DNA from: Siphonodentalium dalli
Taxonomy: Eukaryota; Mollusca; Scaphopoda; Gadilida; Siphonodentaliidae
Length of the DNA: 64,000 bases
Assembly (NCBI GenBank): GCA_032622095.1
Contig: CP136066.1
Location: forward strand, 52,604,609-52,668,608
Direction: 5' to 3'
The translations under genes were made by a program, and so were the position numbers. Shown piece by piece: positions 10,785 through 22,900 of the stretch (positions are counted from its first letter, which is position 1; each line of letters opens with the position of its first letter). Below the pieces are notes generated by a model, which did no database searches, was not told where the DNA came from, and saw only the letters and a program-made list of their open reading frames with translations.

Positions 10785-11255
10785 ATAACCCTTTCCTGAT
10801 GGGAGCTGCGCATATATAAGAGCATGTATTGGCCTAACATTTTTCTATCATGTTTTATAAATTTTTCTTAGATTCTTTAACAATTTGTATAATTTTTCAT
10901 CATTTTTATTAGATTCTTTAACAATTTTTATCATTTTTTATCATTTTTTCTTACATTCTATTCCAATTTTTATCATTGTTTTTTTTACATTCTTTAACAA
11001 TTTTATCTCCTTTTTCTTTTATCATTTCGTCTTAAATTCTTTATCAATTTGTATCATTTTTTCTTGCATTCTTCGACAATCTTCTCATTTTTTCTTACAT
11101 TTTTAAACAACTATAAAAAATACTATGAAATTTGTTAGGCCAATGCATTCTCTTATATATGCGAGGCGACCTATGGTCGACTCGCATATATAAGAGAATG
11201 CATTGGCACAGGGTTTTTGCCAAAAATCGGTAAGTTCCAGTCAAGAAAGGGTTAA
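10785..11255. mobile_element. piggyBac-type MITE, copy 3 (471 bp, decayed)
   Basis: The left end 'ATAACCCTTTCCTGA' has lost the first T of TTAA. The right end 'TCAAGAAAGGGTTAA' is intact. The right palindrome (11,139-11,207) is complete and only half of the left palindrome survives (about 10,812-10,836). Between them a ~30 bp T-rich motif around 'TCTTTAACAATTTTTATCAT' has expanded into tandem copies. Confidence 0.75.
11139..11207. repeat. 69 bp palindrome in MITE copy 3
   Basis: Identical in layout to 7,932-8,000, with 27-bp perfect arms around a nearly self-complementary 15-nt centre. Confidence 0.9.
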
Positions 11256-11672
11256 GAATGTTTTGAACTTAATGATATTTCCTATATTAGGAGCGGACTC
11301 CCTGACCTCTGAACTATGCAATGTATAAGTATGTGATGGTAATTTTGGTCAATATACATCTAGCTCGATCCGTTACCATCAATTTATGTTACCACAATTT
11401 CGAGTATGTGCATATATTCATAGGACGAACAATGCTCAATTTCGTACGCACCGTCAATTTTATACATGCTGCACTTCTGGTCAAATATTGTGACTGAAAT
11501 GGCCATCAATTAACAACTTGTCAACAGTAAGGAATGTTTGGTTGAACATGTCTAACAGTTGGAAAGATTGCATTGGGTGCCAGTTGAGAAATTATACTCA
11601 ATGGGTGTTGTGTGAACGGAATTTCGAGCTGGTTCGGCAGTTGGTAATCTCATGGTGTACACCCAAACGGAG
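11256..11672. other. Presumed intron or intergenic DNA downstream of the PAN-like exon
   Basis: Nothing recognised. If the exon at 11,796 is real, this lies in its first intron. Confidence 0.35.
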
Positions 11673-11795
11673 ACCATCTTGACATGATCCTGGTTGGACA
11701 ATTTTTAACTGGGTGTTAATGTAGTCCAAGATCGTGCTTAAAATAACTGGTGATTTCAAAATTAATTTATCCATATCGCCAGGCTTTTGACTAAC

Positions 11796-12144
11796 CTCCA
11801 TATAGTCTGTAGTGTGCTGTAGTCTCTGATGGATTCATTGTTTCAGTTCCGTCCAGTATATTCGAGTTGATCTGACATGTCATTGTTCCAAAGCTGTAAT
11901 AAATTGTCCAGCAACCCTTTGTATTGATGCATCTTGATGCGCACTCTATGATCGAGTCTGTCGGGAACACATCCATCACGGATCGCGGATAGTCGAACAC
12001 TTCGTTTGCTTTGGACAGTTCCATGAGAGTGTTTGTGTAGCCCCAAATACAACCGACGAACGCGGCAACAAACCACACACACGAACGTATGTAAGAATAC
12101 ATAGCCATCATAGTTACTGTGAGTCTAATGTGTGATTCTTTCAC
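11796..12144 (-). CDS. First exon of a secreted PAN/apple-like protein (partial)
   Basis: The frame starts at a Met (12,144) with a hydrophobic stretch, 'SCVWFVAAFVGCIWGY', that looks like a signal peptide. It continues into 'DSIIECASRCINTKGC' and 'FGTMTCQINS', a Cys pattern typical of PAN/apple modules in secreted invertebrate proteins. The frame meets TAG at 11,791, but just before it the minus strand reads GAG|GTTAGT, a good splice donor. I therefore place the exon end at 11,796. Later exons would lie at lower coordinates; none was recognised before 266. The last 35 bp of the exon plus intron are duplicated at 10,338-10,495. PAN modules bind proteins or glycans outside the cell; the ligand is unknown. 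Confidence 0.5.
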
Positions 12145-12539
12145 ATGATCTCTATTAAAAATGACGATTTAAAGCCGCCGGTCACAACGCAACAAAACCG
12201 AACCCGAGTATGTTACGTGGGTAATATAAAGGCATTGTTTGACGACCACGCAGACTTAACATTGTAACTACTGGTGACGATCGACTGAATATTGGCGATA
12301 GGACTATAGACAATCTATCCTCTATCGGATATAATATACACACTTGATCAATTCTTTTCCGGCTTCTTTTGCCTGCCTGTGATGTTAAAGGCCCACTATA
12401 ATCAGCGTAATAAAACTATTTCGATTATACGCCTCTCATAAAACAAATCGTGTTGTCGTTGCTGCGAATAATATTGACGATGATGTGGTTATTGCTTTGG
12501 TTTTTGTTGGGTTAGAAGAATAAGTGATATAGATGAAGC
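12145..12539. other. Upstream region of the PAN-like exon
   Basis: Would contain the promoter if the exon is real. No TATA box is convincingly placed. Confidence 0.3.
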
Positions 12540-12690
12540 ATGTTGATTCACTTTGAGTCACAGTGCACCTTGGAGTCACAGTGAACTTAGTAGTCACCGT
12601 GAACTTTCGTGTGACAACTCACTTTGTCGTAATAATTCACTTGAGTTACATAATTATTGAAGTTACGATACACTTTGAGGTCACACCACA
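12540..12690. repeat. Degenerate ~22 bp repeats (CACTTTGAGTCACAGTG-like)
   Basis: Six to seven diverged copies of a GTCACAGTGAACTTT-like word follow one another, sometimes altered to GTTACGATACACTTT. It is an old minisatellite. Confidence 0.55.
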
Positions 12691-12716
12691 CTATGTGAGC
12701 ATACTCATAAACGCGG

Positions 12717-14980
12717 GTACTGTACCACTTGTCCAGTGCATTTATGGTTTTACCTCAAACTAACTGCAACACAAAGTTTATCAGTGGGAATAAGTACTTT
12801 AACCCATCACAAACAATATACTAAACATAAAAAAGAATCAAGAAAGGCGAAATTGATGAATTTTGTGAAATAAATTTGTTAAAATTTGGTAAAATACTCA
12901 TTTTATAGCCTTTAAAGGACGTTTATACAAAACTTAATTTCACACGTCCTTCCATTTAAATATCCATTTTGTAGAGTGCACAATCCTGAACAGAAAACCT
13001 TTCCTAGATACGTTGAGCATTTTTCAAGTTATGTGCCTCCAAAATTTGGAGTTTGTCTAATTTCTGAGCCTCAATTTCTCAAAATTAGTTAAAATCCATT
13101 TTTTATTGTCTTGTATTTTAAATACTACAGAAAAATGATGGAATTTCTTGTTGTTTTAGTCATTTCCTCTCTAGGTTGTGCACAAAATATGATTTATTTA
13201 TGAGAGGACAAAATATTCTTAACCAAAATATGTGTTCCACCATTGTATGGACAGCCAAATTTTCCTGTGGTCCAGAACCAGCATGATGAAATAGCATATT
13301 TGATGTCATACAACTCAATAAATATATATCTATATTCTCTGTATTTGTCAATCACTTAAGTATACATAGTTAAACACATTGTACAGGAATTTCCCAAATC
13401 ATGGAGTAGAACATCAAATAATGGCCCTATGAATTCTTTGAAATGACTCTTCTAAAAATGCCATTTTGGGGCGTTTTTGTTCATTTGTAAAGGTTTTTAT
13501 GCATAGATAGTAAACGAAATGTGCGTTTAATTTGTAGAATCATTTGAACTTTCCTCCTAAATCACTTTAGTGTTGAAATAAAAGACTGATATTGGATATG
13601 TCAATGAATTTCACTGCATTTCACTCCTTTTTTCTCGAAACTGACACCAAATTTTAATATCTTAAAAATGGGGTAGGCGAAACCATATAGACAAAATCTA
13701 GAAAATATAGACCTTGATGCATAAAACATTACAATCACCAGCTCCTACAAACCTTATGCTTTCATACATAGTAAACTGCTTCTTATTTAGAGCTACGATC
13801 CTTTTTGTTGTAACTCAATGGCGAAATGGCGAATCATTATTTCGGGCTGGTTCTATATAACATGCTCATAAAGTTCTAAATAAACCTGCACTAATTATTA
13901 AAGTACTAAACTGTTTATCATGCAAGAATAATCTACACAAACTGGAATAAAACAACCCTTTGTCTCCAATGACTAGAATATGGTGACAAGATCATAGCCT
14001 TTTGTGATTTCACCTACCCCATTATCAACATTCAAATTTGGAGTCAGTTTCTTGAAAATTATGTGAAATCCAGTGAGTGTTAATTAATATAACCAATGTA
14101 ATCCTATTGTTTTCCAACACTAACTGTTTTAGGAGGAACGTTAAAATGATTTTACTCATTAAACACTAAGTGTATTCATTGTTGCTTACTATTTGTGAAA
14201 AAAACAAACTTTAAAATGGACAAAAACACCACAAAACAGTCAAAAATGGCATTTTTGGAAAAGAGTCAAAACATTGGATTCATAGGGCCACAAGTTGATT
14301 TTAGCACATATATGTTTAGCAATTCCAGCACAGTGTATTTAACCTAGTATACTTAAAAGGTTATGAGAAACACAGGGCATATGGGTATCAATTTATTGAG
14401 TTGTATGACCTCAAATATGGTATTTAATCACACCAGTTCTGTGTCACAAAGCAAATGTGGCTAAATCCATACAATGGAACACACATTTTGTTTAAGAATA
14501 TTTTTGATATAGCGAGGAAACTAATACAACAGTTAGACATTCCTTCATTATTCTCCAGTTTTTAAAATATTAGACCATTAAATGTGGTTTTAGGAAATTC
14601 TTAAGAAATTGAGGCTCCGAAATTAGACAAACTCCCAATTTTGGTGACACATAATTCGAAAAATACTCAACTTATCTGGAAAATGTTTTCTGTTCTGTAA
14701 TCAGGACTGTGTACTCAACACCATGGATATATAAATGGAAGGACATGTGATATGAAGTTTTTATAAACATCCTTGAAAAGCTATAAAATGAGTAATTTAC
14801 CAAATTTTACGAAATTTATTTCACAACATTTATCAATTTCGCCTTTCTTGATCCTTTTTGAATTTTAGTATGTTGTTTAGTATTTGTTTATAGACATAAT
14901 CCTGCTAAGAAACATTGTGTTGCAATTAGTTTGAGGTTTGGCACTTTATTCTCATAAATGCATGGACTAGACCACTAGTA
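12717..14980. repeat. Large imperfect inverted repeat, ~1.1 kb arms
   Basis: The left arm (about 12,717-13,830) is matched in reverse complement by the right arm (about 13,860-14,980). Paired anchors keep a near-constant coordinate sum: 'AAAGGCGAAATTGA' near 12,843 with 'TCAATTTCGCCTTT' near 14,834, and 'CTGACACCAAATTT' at 13,641 with 'AAATTTGGAGTCAG' ending at 14,047. The arms differ by scattered substitutions and small indels, more so near the centre (about 13,845). There is no coding capacity. It could be two head-to-head copies of a repeat or a foldback element. A transcript through it would form long dsRNA. Confidence 0.8.
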
Positions 14981-15596
14981 TCATTTAAGATTAGTATATG
15001 CATGTACCTCATATTAAGACACTGTTAATTCGCCATTAGAGTTTATTACTCATTTCGCAATATGTCCCTCCCATGATACATTGCCGGTCAAAAGTTTTTG
15101 CAGTGTATACCGCTCGGACCAAGGCGTCACAAAGTAACTCACAGAAATATACGAAGTTGGTGTTTTCCCCATTATCTTTTGACATTGCGAAATTAATTGC
15201 GGACAAGGGCAGTATCCAAAAACCAATAGTCAGTCACATATTGAGGGACATGTCTATTTGGTATATATAGGATCCTATAAATTCAGGTCGAAGCGTCATT
15301 TGAAAGAGTTTCGATAGCTCTTTTGGGGATGAGACACCGATTTGCCGGCAAACGGCGCCTTCCCGGTTTGTTTCGAATCCGAAAATCACGAAAATCGGGG
15401 AATTCTGTTTTCAGGATCCTAAAATCCGATCCGCCGGTAACAAAACAAAAAAAAGTTTGTTTAAAACGCGTTTCGAGACCTTACGATGTCATTCCTGCAA
15501 AAATTATTAGGACCCAAAATGGGGAAAAAATTGAGAACTCAAAAATTGCGGGTTCAAAATTATTCCCAAATCCCCGGAGCGAGCGACGCTGATCCG
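14981..15596. other. Intergenic, no gene seen
   Basis: An 89-codon plus frame (15,323-15,592) is basic but motif-free and probably fortuitous. Confidence 0.4.
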
Positions 15597-16915
15597 GCCT
15601 GATCCGGGTTTTCCGAACGAGATTTCTTGGATCGGTCGATTACATAAGGTGGACGGTGGCCATATAAACGTCCACTCATAATTTGGTGTCGCAATGTCCA
15701 AATAATTCGCAGTGACAGCGTTTTACGTAAAATCGCGATCGGTTTTGCTGAATCCTGGCTCGCATATATGGTAGCCAGGTTAGAAATGATTGAACTGTAG
15801 TGCCCTCTGTGCGCCCTTAATGGGACAAATCCCCAATTAAAATTATCAATAATTGCAAAAGCAAGGCGGCACAATACAATAGTGTCCATTTAACTTAATA
15901 ATTGTCCACAATAGAGGACACACCAATCGATTCCCCATTGAAACGAAACCCGACAAATTCCCCACTATCGCGTAAGATTGACTCCTATATATGGTAGCTA
16001 CCTAGGGTTTAGTTTTGGTGGGGAATTGAAATAATAACTCAGATATTAGCGCTAATCGTGAGGTTATTTGGCCATATCGCATCTGTGAACATATGTGCGG
16101 AAATATCGGTGACATTTGTGATCGCCCGTGTGACTGTAGATGGGTTCTATAAATATGGAATGCATTTTTGTCACATTGGGGATTTTCTCGAATTTAGTAT
16201 TCGTGGAAAATCGGAATAACACGTCCTTTTTGAACGGGTTTTCACGGATCGGTGATTTGACAACGAGGGTGGGTGGCGGCCTCAAATACCCATAGATACA
16301 TCCCACCCTCACAGAAATGGGGAGGGGTGCCACCCAATTGATTATTACTCTCTATGTTATAATACTAGCTATGATATCCGCCTAATCCGGGTTTTTCCGA
16401 ACGAGATTTCTTGGATCGGTCGATTACATAAGGTGGACGGTGGCCATATAAACGTCCACTCATAATTTGGTGTCGCAATGTCCAAAGAATTCGCAGTGAC
16501 AGCGTTTTACGTAAAATCGCGATCGGTTTTGCTGAATCCTGTCTCGCATATATGGTAGCCAGGTTAGAAATGACTGAACTGTAGTGCCCTCTGTGCGCCC
16601 TTAATGGGATAAATCCCCAATTAAAATGATCAATAATTGCAAAAGCAAGGCTGCACAATACAATAGCGTCCATTTAACTTAATAATTGTCCACAATAGAG
16701 GGCACACCAATCAATTCCCCATTGAAACGAAACCCGACAAATTCCCCAATATCGCGTAAGATTGACTCCTATATATGGTAGCTACCTAGGGTTTAGTTTT
16801 GGTGGGGAATTGAAATAATAACTCACATATTAGCGCTAATCGTGAGGTTATTTGGCCATATCGCATCTGTGAACATATGTGCGGAAGTATCGGTGATATT
16901 TATGATCGCCCAGTG
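15597..16915. repeat. 784 bp tandem duplication (1.7 copies)
   Basis: The sequence from 15,597 recurs at 16,381 with an offset of 784 bp and high identity ('TTCCGAACGAGATTTCTTGG', 'CGCATCTGTGAACATATGTG'). The second copy stops at the edge of the minisatellite array. Each unit also contains related sub-blocks around 'GGATCGGTCGATTACATAAG'. Minus-strand frames of about 100 codons are duplicated with it and are not convincing genes. Confidence 0.9.
16170..16345 (-). repeat. Single diverged, inverted monomer of the adjacent minisatellite
   Basis: Read on the plus strand this block contains 'GGTGATTTGACAACGAGGGT', 'GGGTGGCGGCCTCAAATACC' and 'GGGTGCCACCC'. The same words in the same order appear in the reverse complement of the 138 bp monomer (CCGATTTGACGGCATGGGTG, GGTGGCCCGCCCCAAATACA, GGTACCACCC). 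It is therefore an ancestral or escaped unit in opposite orientation. Confidence 0.7.
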
Positions 16916-19900
16916 TGACCGTGTAGCATACCTCCCACGGGTGATGATGGTGGTTGGTGTGTGTAGGGTGTGTTTGTGACAGGCCACCTACTCAAGCGCC
17001 AAATCGGTCGAAATCCGTAACGTTCTCGAAAATGGTCCATACCACATGCCCATGCACCACCTTGGGGTGTACCCCCGTGGTAAAGGATAGGGGCCTGGGT
17101 GTTTCTAGTTTGTATTTGGGGCGATTCATCGACCCATGCCGTCAAATTGGTCGAAATCTTTTCCGTTGTCGAAAATATTCCATACCCCATGTTCACCCCC
17201 CTCGGGCGGATACCACCGGGGTGATTGGTGGGGTCGGGGGGTTTCCTAGGGTGTATTTGTGGCTGGCCACCGACCCATGCCGTCAAATCGGTCGAAATCC
17301 TTACCGTTCTCGAAAATGTTCCATACCCCATTTTCACCCATCGGGCTGGTACCTCCGGGCTGATTGGTGGCGTCGGGGTGTTTCTATGGTGTATTTGGGG
17401 TGGGCCACCCACCCATGCCATCAAATCGATTGAAGTCCTTACCTTTCTCGAAAATGGTCCATATCCCATTTTCATCTCGGGGTGGCCACCGACCTATGCC
17501 ATCAAATCGGTCGAAATCCTTACAATTCTCGAAAATGGTCCATACCCCATTTTCACTCCCTCGGGGTGGTACCTCCGGTGGTGATTGGTGGTGTCGGGGT
17601 TATTCGAGGGTGTGATTTTGGTGGGCCACCCTCCCATCTAGTCAAATCGGTCGAAATCCTTTCCTTTTCGAAAATGGTCGATACCTCATTTTCACCCCCG
17701 TGGTACCCCCAGCTGACAGGTTGGTGTGGTTTTTCTGTGGTGTATTTGATGCGGGCCACCCACCCAAAATGTCGTCAAATCGGTCGAAATACTTACCGTT
17801 CTCGAAAATGGTCCATACCCAATGTTCACCCCCTTGGAGTGTTACCCCACCCCCCGGGTGATGAGTGGGGTTCGGGTGTTTCTATGTTGTATTTTGGGCG
17901 GGCCACCACCCACCCATGACGTCAAATCTGTCGAAATCCTTACAGTTCTCGAATATTGTCCATACTCCATTTTTACCCCCTCGGGTGGTACCCCAGGGAT
18001 GTTGGTTGGGGTAGGTGTGTTTCTATTGTGTATTTGTGGCTGGCCACCCACCCATGTCATCAAATCGGTCGAAGTCCTTACCTTTCTCGAAAATGGTCCA
18101 TACCCCATTTTCATCTCGGGTGGCCACCGACACATGCCGTCAAATCGGTCGAAATCCTTACAATTCTCGAAAATGGTCCATACCCCATTTTCACCCCCTC
18201 GGGCTGGTACCTCCGGTGGTGATTGGTGGTGTCGGGGTGTTTCGAGGGTGTGGTTTTGGCGAGCCACCCTCCCATCTAGTCAAATCGGTCGAAATACTTA
18301 CCGTTCTCGAAAATGGTCCATACCCAATGTTCACCCCTTTGGAGTGTTACCCCCCCCCCCCCCCCGGGTGATGGGTGGGGTTCGGGTGTTTCTAGGTTGT
18401 ATTTTGGGCGGGCCACCCACCCATGACGTCAAATCGGTCGAAATCCTTACCGTTCTCGAAAATGGTCTATACCCCATTTTCACCCCTCGGTTGGTAACCC
18501 CCATGTTGTGGGGTGTTTATATTGTGTAATTGGGGTGTGCCACCCGCCCATAACGTCAAATCGGTTGAAATCCTTACCGTTCTCGAATATTGTCCATACT
18601 CCATTTTTACCTCCTCGGGGTGGTACCCCAGGGGATGATGGTTGGGGTATGTCTGTTTCTAGTGTGTATTTGTGGTTGGCCACCCACCCACGCCGTCAAA
18701 TAAGTTGAAATCCTTACCGTTCTCAAAAATGGTCCATACCCCATATTTACCCCCTTGGGTGGTAGCCTACCTCCCACGGGTGATGATGGGGGTTGGGTGT
18801 GTGTAGGGTGTGTTTGTGGCAGGCCACCCACTCATACCGCCAAATCGGTCGAAATCCGTAACGTTCTAGAAAATGGTCCATACCACATGCTCACCGCCTT
18901 GGCATTTACCCCCGTGGTGAAGGATGGGGGTCTGGGTGTTTCTAGCGTGTATTTGGGGCGGGTCACCGACCCATGCCGTCAAATCGGTCGAAATCTTTTC
19001 CGTTGTCGAAAATATTCCAACCCCATTTTCACACCCTCGGGCGGGTACTACCGGGGTGATTGGTGGGGTCGGGGGGTTTCATAGGGTGTATTTGTGGCTG
19101 GCCACCGACCCATGCCGTCAAATCGGTCGAAATCATTACCGTTCTCGAAAATGTTCCATACCCCATTTTCACCCCATCGGACTGGTACCTCCGGGCTGAT
19201 TTGTGGCGTCGGGGTGTTTCTATGGTGTATTTGGGGTGGGCCACCCACCCATGCCATCAAATCGGTTGAAGTCCTTACCTTTCTCGAAAATGGTCCATAT
19301 CCCATTTTCATCTCTGGGTGGCCACCGACCTATGCCATCAAATCGGTCGAAATCCTTACAATTCTCGAAAATGGACCATACCCCATTTTCACTCCCTCGG
19401 GCTGGTACCTCCGGTAGTGATTGGTGGTGTCGGGGTGTTTCGATGGTGTGGTTTTGGCGGGCCACCCTCCCATCTAGTCAAATCGGTCGAAATCCTTTCC
19501 TTTTCGAAAATGGTCGATACATCATGTTCACCCCCGTGGTACCCCCGGCTGACAGGTTGGTGTGGTTTTTCTGTGGTGTATTTGATGCGGGCCACCCACC
19601 CAAAATGCCGTCAAATCGGTGGAAATACTTACCGTTCTCGAAAATGGTCCATACCCAATGTTCACCCTCTTGGAGTGTTACCTCCCCCCCCCGGGTGATG
19701 AGTGGGGTTCGGGTGTTTCTATGTTGTATTTTGGGCGGGCCACCCACCCATGACGTCAAATCGGTCGAAATCCTTACAGTTCTCGAATATTGTCCATACT
19801 CCATTTTTACCCCCTCGGGTGGTACCCCAGGGATGTTGGTTGGGGTAGGTGTGTTTCTATTGTATATCTGTGGCTGGCCACCTACCCACGCCGTCAAGTC

Positions 19901-22900
19901 AGTTGAAATCCTTACCGTTCTCTAAAATGGTCCATACCACATTTTCACCCCTCGGGTGGTACCCCCGGTGGTGATGGGGGTGCGATCGTGTGTTTCTATG
20001 GTGTATTTGGGTAAGCCACCCACCCGCGCCGTCAAATCGGTTGAAGTCCTTACCTTTCTCGAAATGGTCCATACCCCATTTTTATCTCCTCGGGGTGGTA
20101 CCGCCTGGTTGATGGGTGGGGATCGGGGTGTTTCCAGGGTCTATTTTGGGCGGGTCACCAACACATGCCGTCAAATTGGTTGAAATCTTTACCGTTCTCG
20201 AAAATGATCCATTCCCCATGTTACCCCCTCGTCTGGTAGCCTACCTCCCGTGGGTGATGATGGGGGTCGGGACGTTTGCAGGGCGTGTTTGTGGCGGGCA
20301 ACACATTCATACCGTCAAATCGGTCGAAATCCTTACCGTTCTCGAAAATGGTCCATACCACATGTTCACCCCTCAGGGTGGTACCCCCGTGGTGATGTAT
20401 GGGGTCTGTGTGTTTCTAGGGTGTATTTGGAGCGGGCCACCCACCCATGCCGTCAAATCGGTCGAAACCCTTACCGTTCTCGAAAATGGTCCATACCCCA
20501 TTTTCACACCTCGGGGTGGTACCTCCGGGTGATTGGAGGGGTCGGGGTGTTTCTAGGGTGGTGTTTTGGTGGGCCACCCTGCCATGTAGTCAAATCGGTC
20601 GAAATTCTTACCTTCTCGAAAATGGTCGATACATGTTCCTCATTTTCACCCCTTGGGAGGTACTCGCAGCTGATAGGTTGGGTTGGGTTTTTCTATGGTG
20701 TATAGAGGCGGCCCACCCACCCAAATGCTATAAAATCGGTCGAAATCCGTACCGTTTCCGAAAATGGTCCATACCTCATTTCCACCTCGGTTGGTACCCC
20801 CGGGGTGATGGGTGGGGGATCGGGGTGTTTCTATAAAGTATTTTGTGTGGACCACCCACCCATACCGTGAAATTAGTTGAAATCCTTACCATTCTCGAAA
20901 ATGGTCCATACCCCATTTTCACCCCCCTCGGGTGGTACCCCCGGAGCGATGGGTGGGGATCGGGGTATTTCCAGGGTGTATTTGGGGTGGGCCACCCACT
21001 CATGCCGTTAAATTGGTGGGGTCGGGGGTTTCCTATGGTGTATTTGTGGCTGTCCACCGACCCATGCCGTCAAATCGGTCGAAATCCTTACCGTACTCGA
21101 AAATGTTCCATACCCCATTTTCACCCCCTCGGGCTGGTACCTCCGGGCTGATTGGTGGGTCGGGGTGTTTCTATTGTGTATTTGGGGTGTGCCACCCACC
21201 CATGCCATCAAATCGGTTGAACTCCTTACCTTTCTCGAAAATGGTCCATACCCCATTTTCATCTCGGGGTGGCCACCGACACATGCCGTCAAATCGGTCG
21301 AAATCCTTACAATTCTCGAAAATGGTCCATACCCCATTTTCACCCCCTCGGGCTGGTACCTCCGGTGGTGATTGGTGGTGTCGGGTTGTTTCGAGGGTGT
21401 GGTATTGGCGGGCCACCCTCCCATCTAGTCAAATCGGTCGAAATACTTACCGTTCTCGAAATGGTCCATACCCAATGTTCACCCCCTTGTAGTGTTACCC
21501 CCCCCCCCCCCGGGTGATGGGTGGGGTTCGGGTGTTTCTAGGTTGTATTTTGGGCGGGCCACCCACCCATGACGTCAAATCGGTCGAAATCCTTACCGTT
21601 CTCGAAAATGGTCTATACCCCATTTTCACCCCTCGGTTGGTAACGCCCATGTTGTGGGGTGTTTCTATTGTGTATTTGGGGTGTGCCACCTGCCCATAAC
21701 GTCAAATCGGTTGAAATCCTTACCGTTCTCGAATATTGTCCATACTCCATTTTTACCCCCTCTGGGTGGTACCCCAGGGGATGGTGGTTGGGGTATGTCT
21801 GTTTCTAGTGTGTATTTGTGGTTGGCCACCCACCCACGCCGTCAAATAAGTTGAAATCCTTACCGTTCTCAAAAATGGTCCATACCCCATATTTACCCCC
21901 CTTGGGTGGTAGCCTACCTCCCACGGGTGATGATGGGGGTTGGGTGTGTGTAGGGTGTGTTCGTGGCAGGCCACCCACTCATACCGCCAAATTGGTCGAA
22001 ATCCGAAACGTTTTCGAAAATGGTCCATATCACATGCTCACCACCTTGGGATTTACCCCCGTGGTGAAGGATGGGGGTCTGGGTGTTTCTAGGTTGTATT
22101 TTGGGCGGGCCACCCACCCATGACGTCAAATCGGTCGAAATCCTTACCGTTCACGAAAATGGTCTATACCCCATTTTCACCCCTCGGTTGGTAACCCCCA
22201 TGTTGTGTGGTGTTTCTATTGTGTATTTGGGGTGTGCCACCCGCCCATAACGTCAAATCGGTTGAAATCCTTACCGTTCTCGAATATTGTCCATACTCCA
22301 TTTTTACCCCCTCTGGGTGGTACCCCAGGGGATGGTGGTTGGGGTATGTCTGTTTCTAGTGTGTATTTGTGGCTGGCCACCCACCCACGCCGTCAAATAA
22401 GTTGAAATCCTTACCGTTCTCAAAAATGGTCCATACCCCATATTTACCCCCTTGGGTGGTAGCCTACCTCCCACGGGTGATGATGGGGGTTGGGTGTGTG
22501 TAGGGTGTGTTCGTGGCAGGCCACCCACTCATACCGCCAAATTGGTCGAAATCCGTAACGTTTTCGAAAATGGTCCATACCACATGCTCACCACCTTGGG
22601 ATTTACCCCCGTGGTGAAGGATGGGGGTCTGGGTGTTTCTAGGGTGTATTTGGGGCGGGTCACCGACCCATGCCGTCAAATCGGTCGAAATCTTTTCCGT
22701 TGTCGAAAATATTCCATACCCCATTTTCACCCCCTCGGGCGGGTACCACCGGGGTGATTGGTGGGGTCGGGGGTTTCCTAGGGTGTATTTGTGGCTGGCC
22801 ACCAACCCATGCCGTCAAATCGGTCGAAATCCTTACCGTTCACGAAAATGTTCCATACCCCATTTTCACCCCATCGGGCTGGTACCTCCGGGCTGATTGG

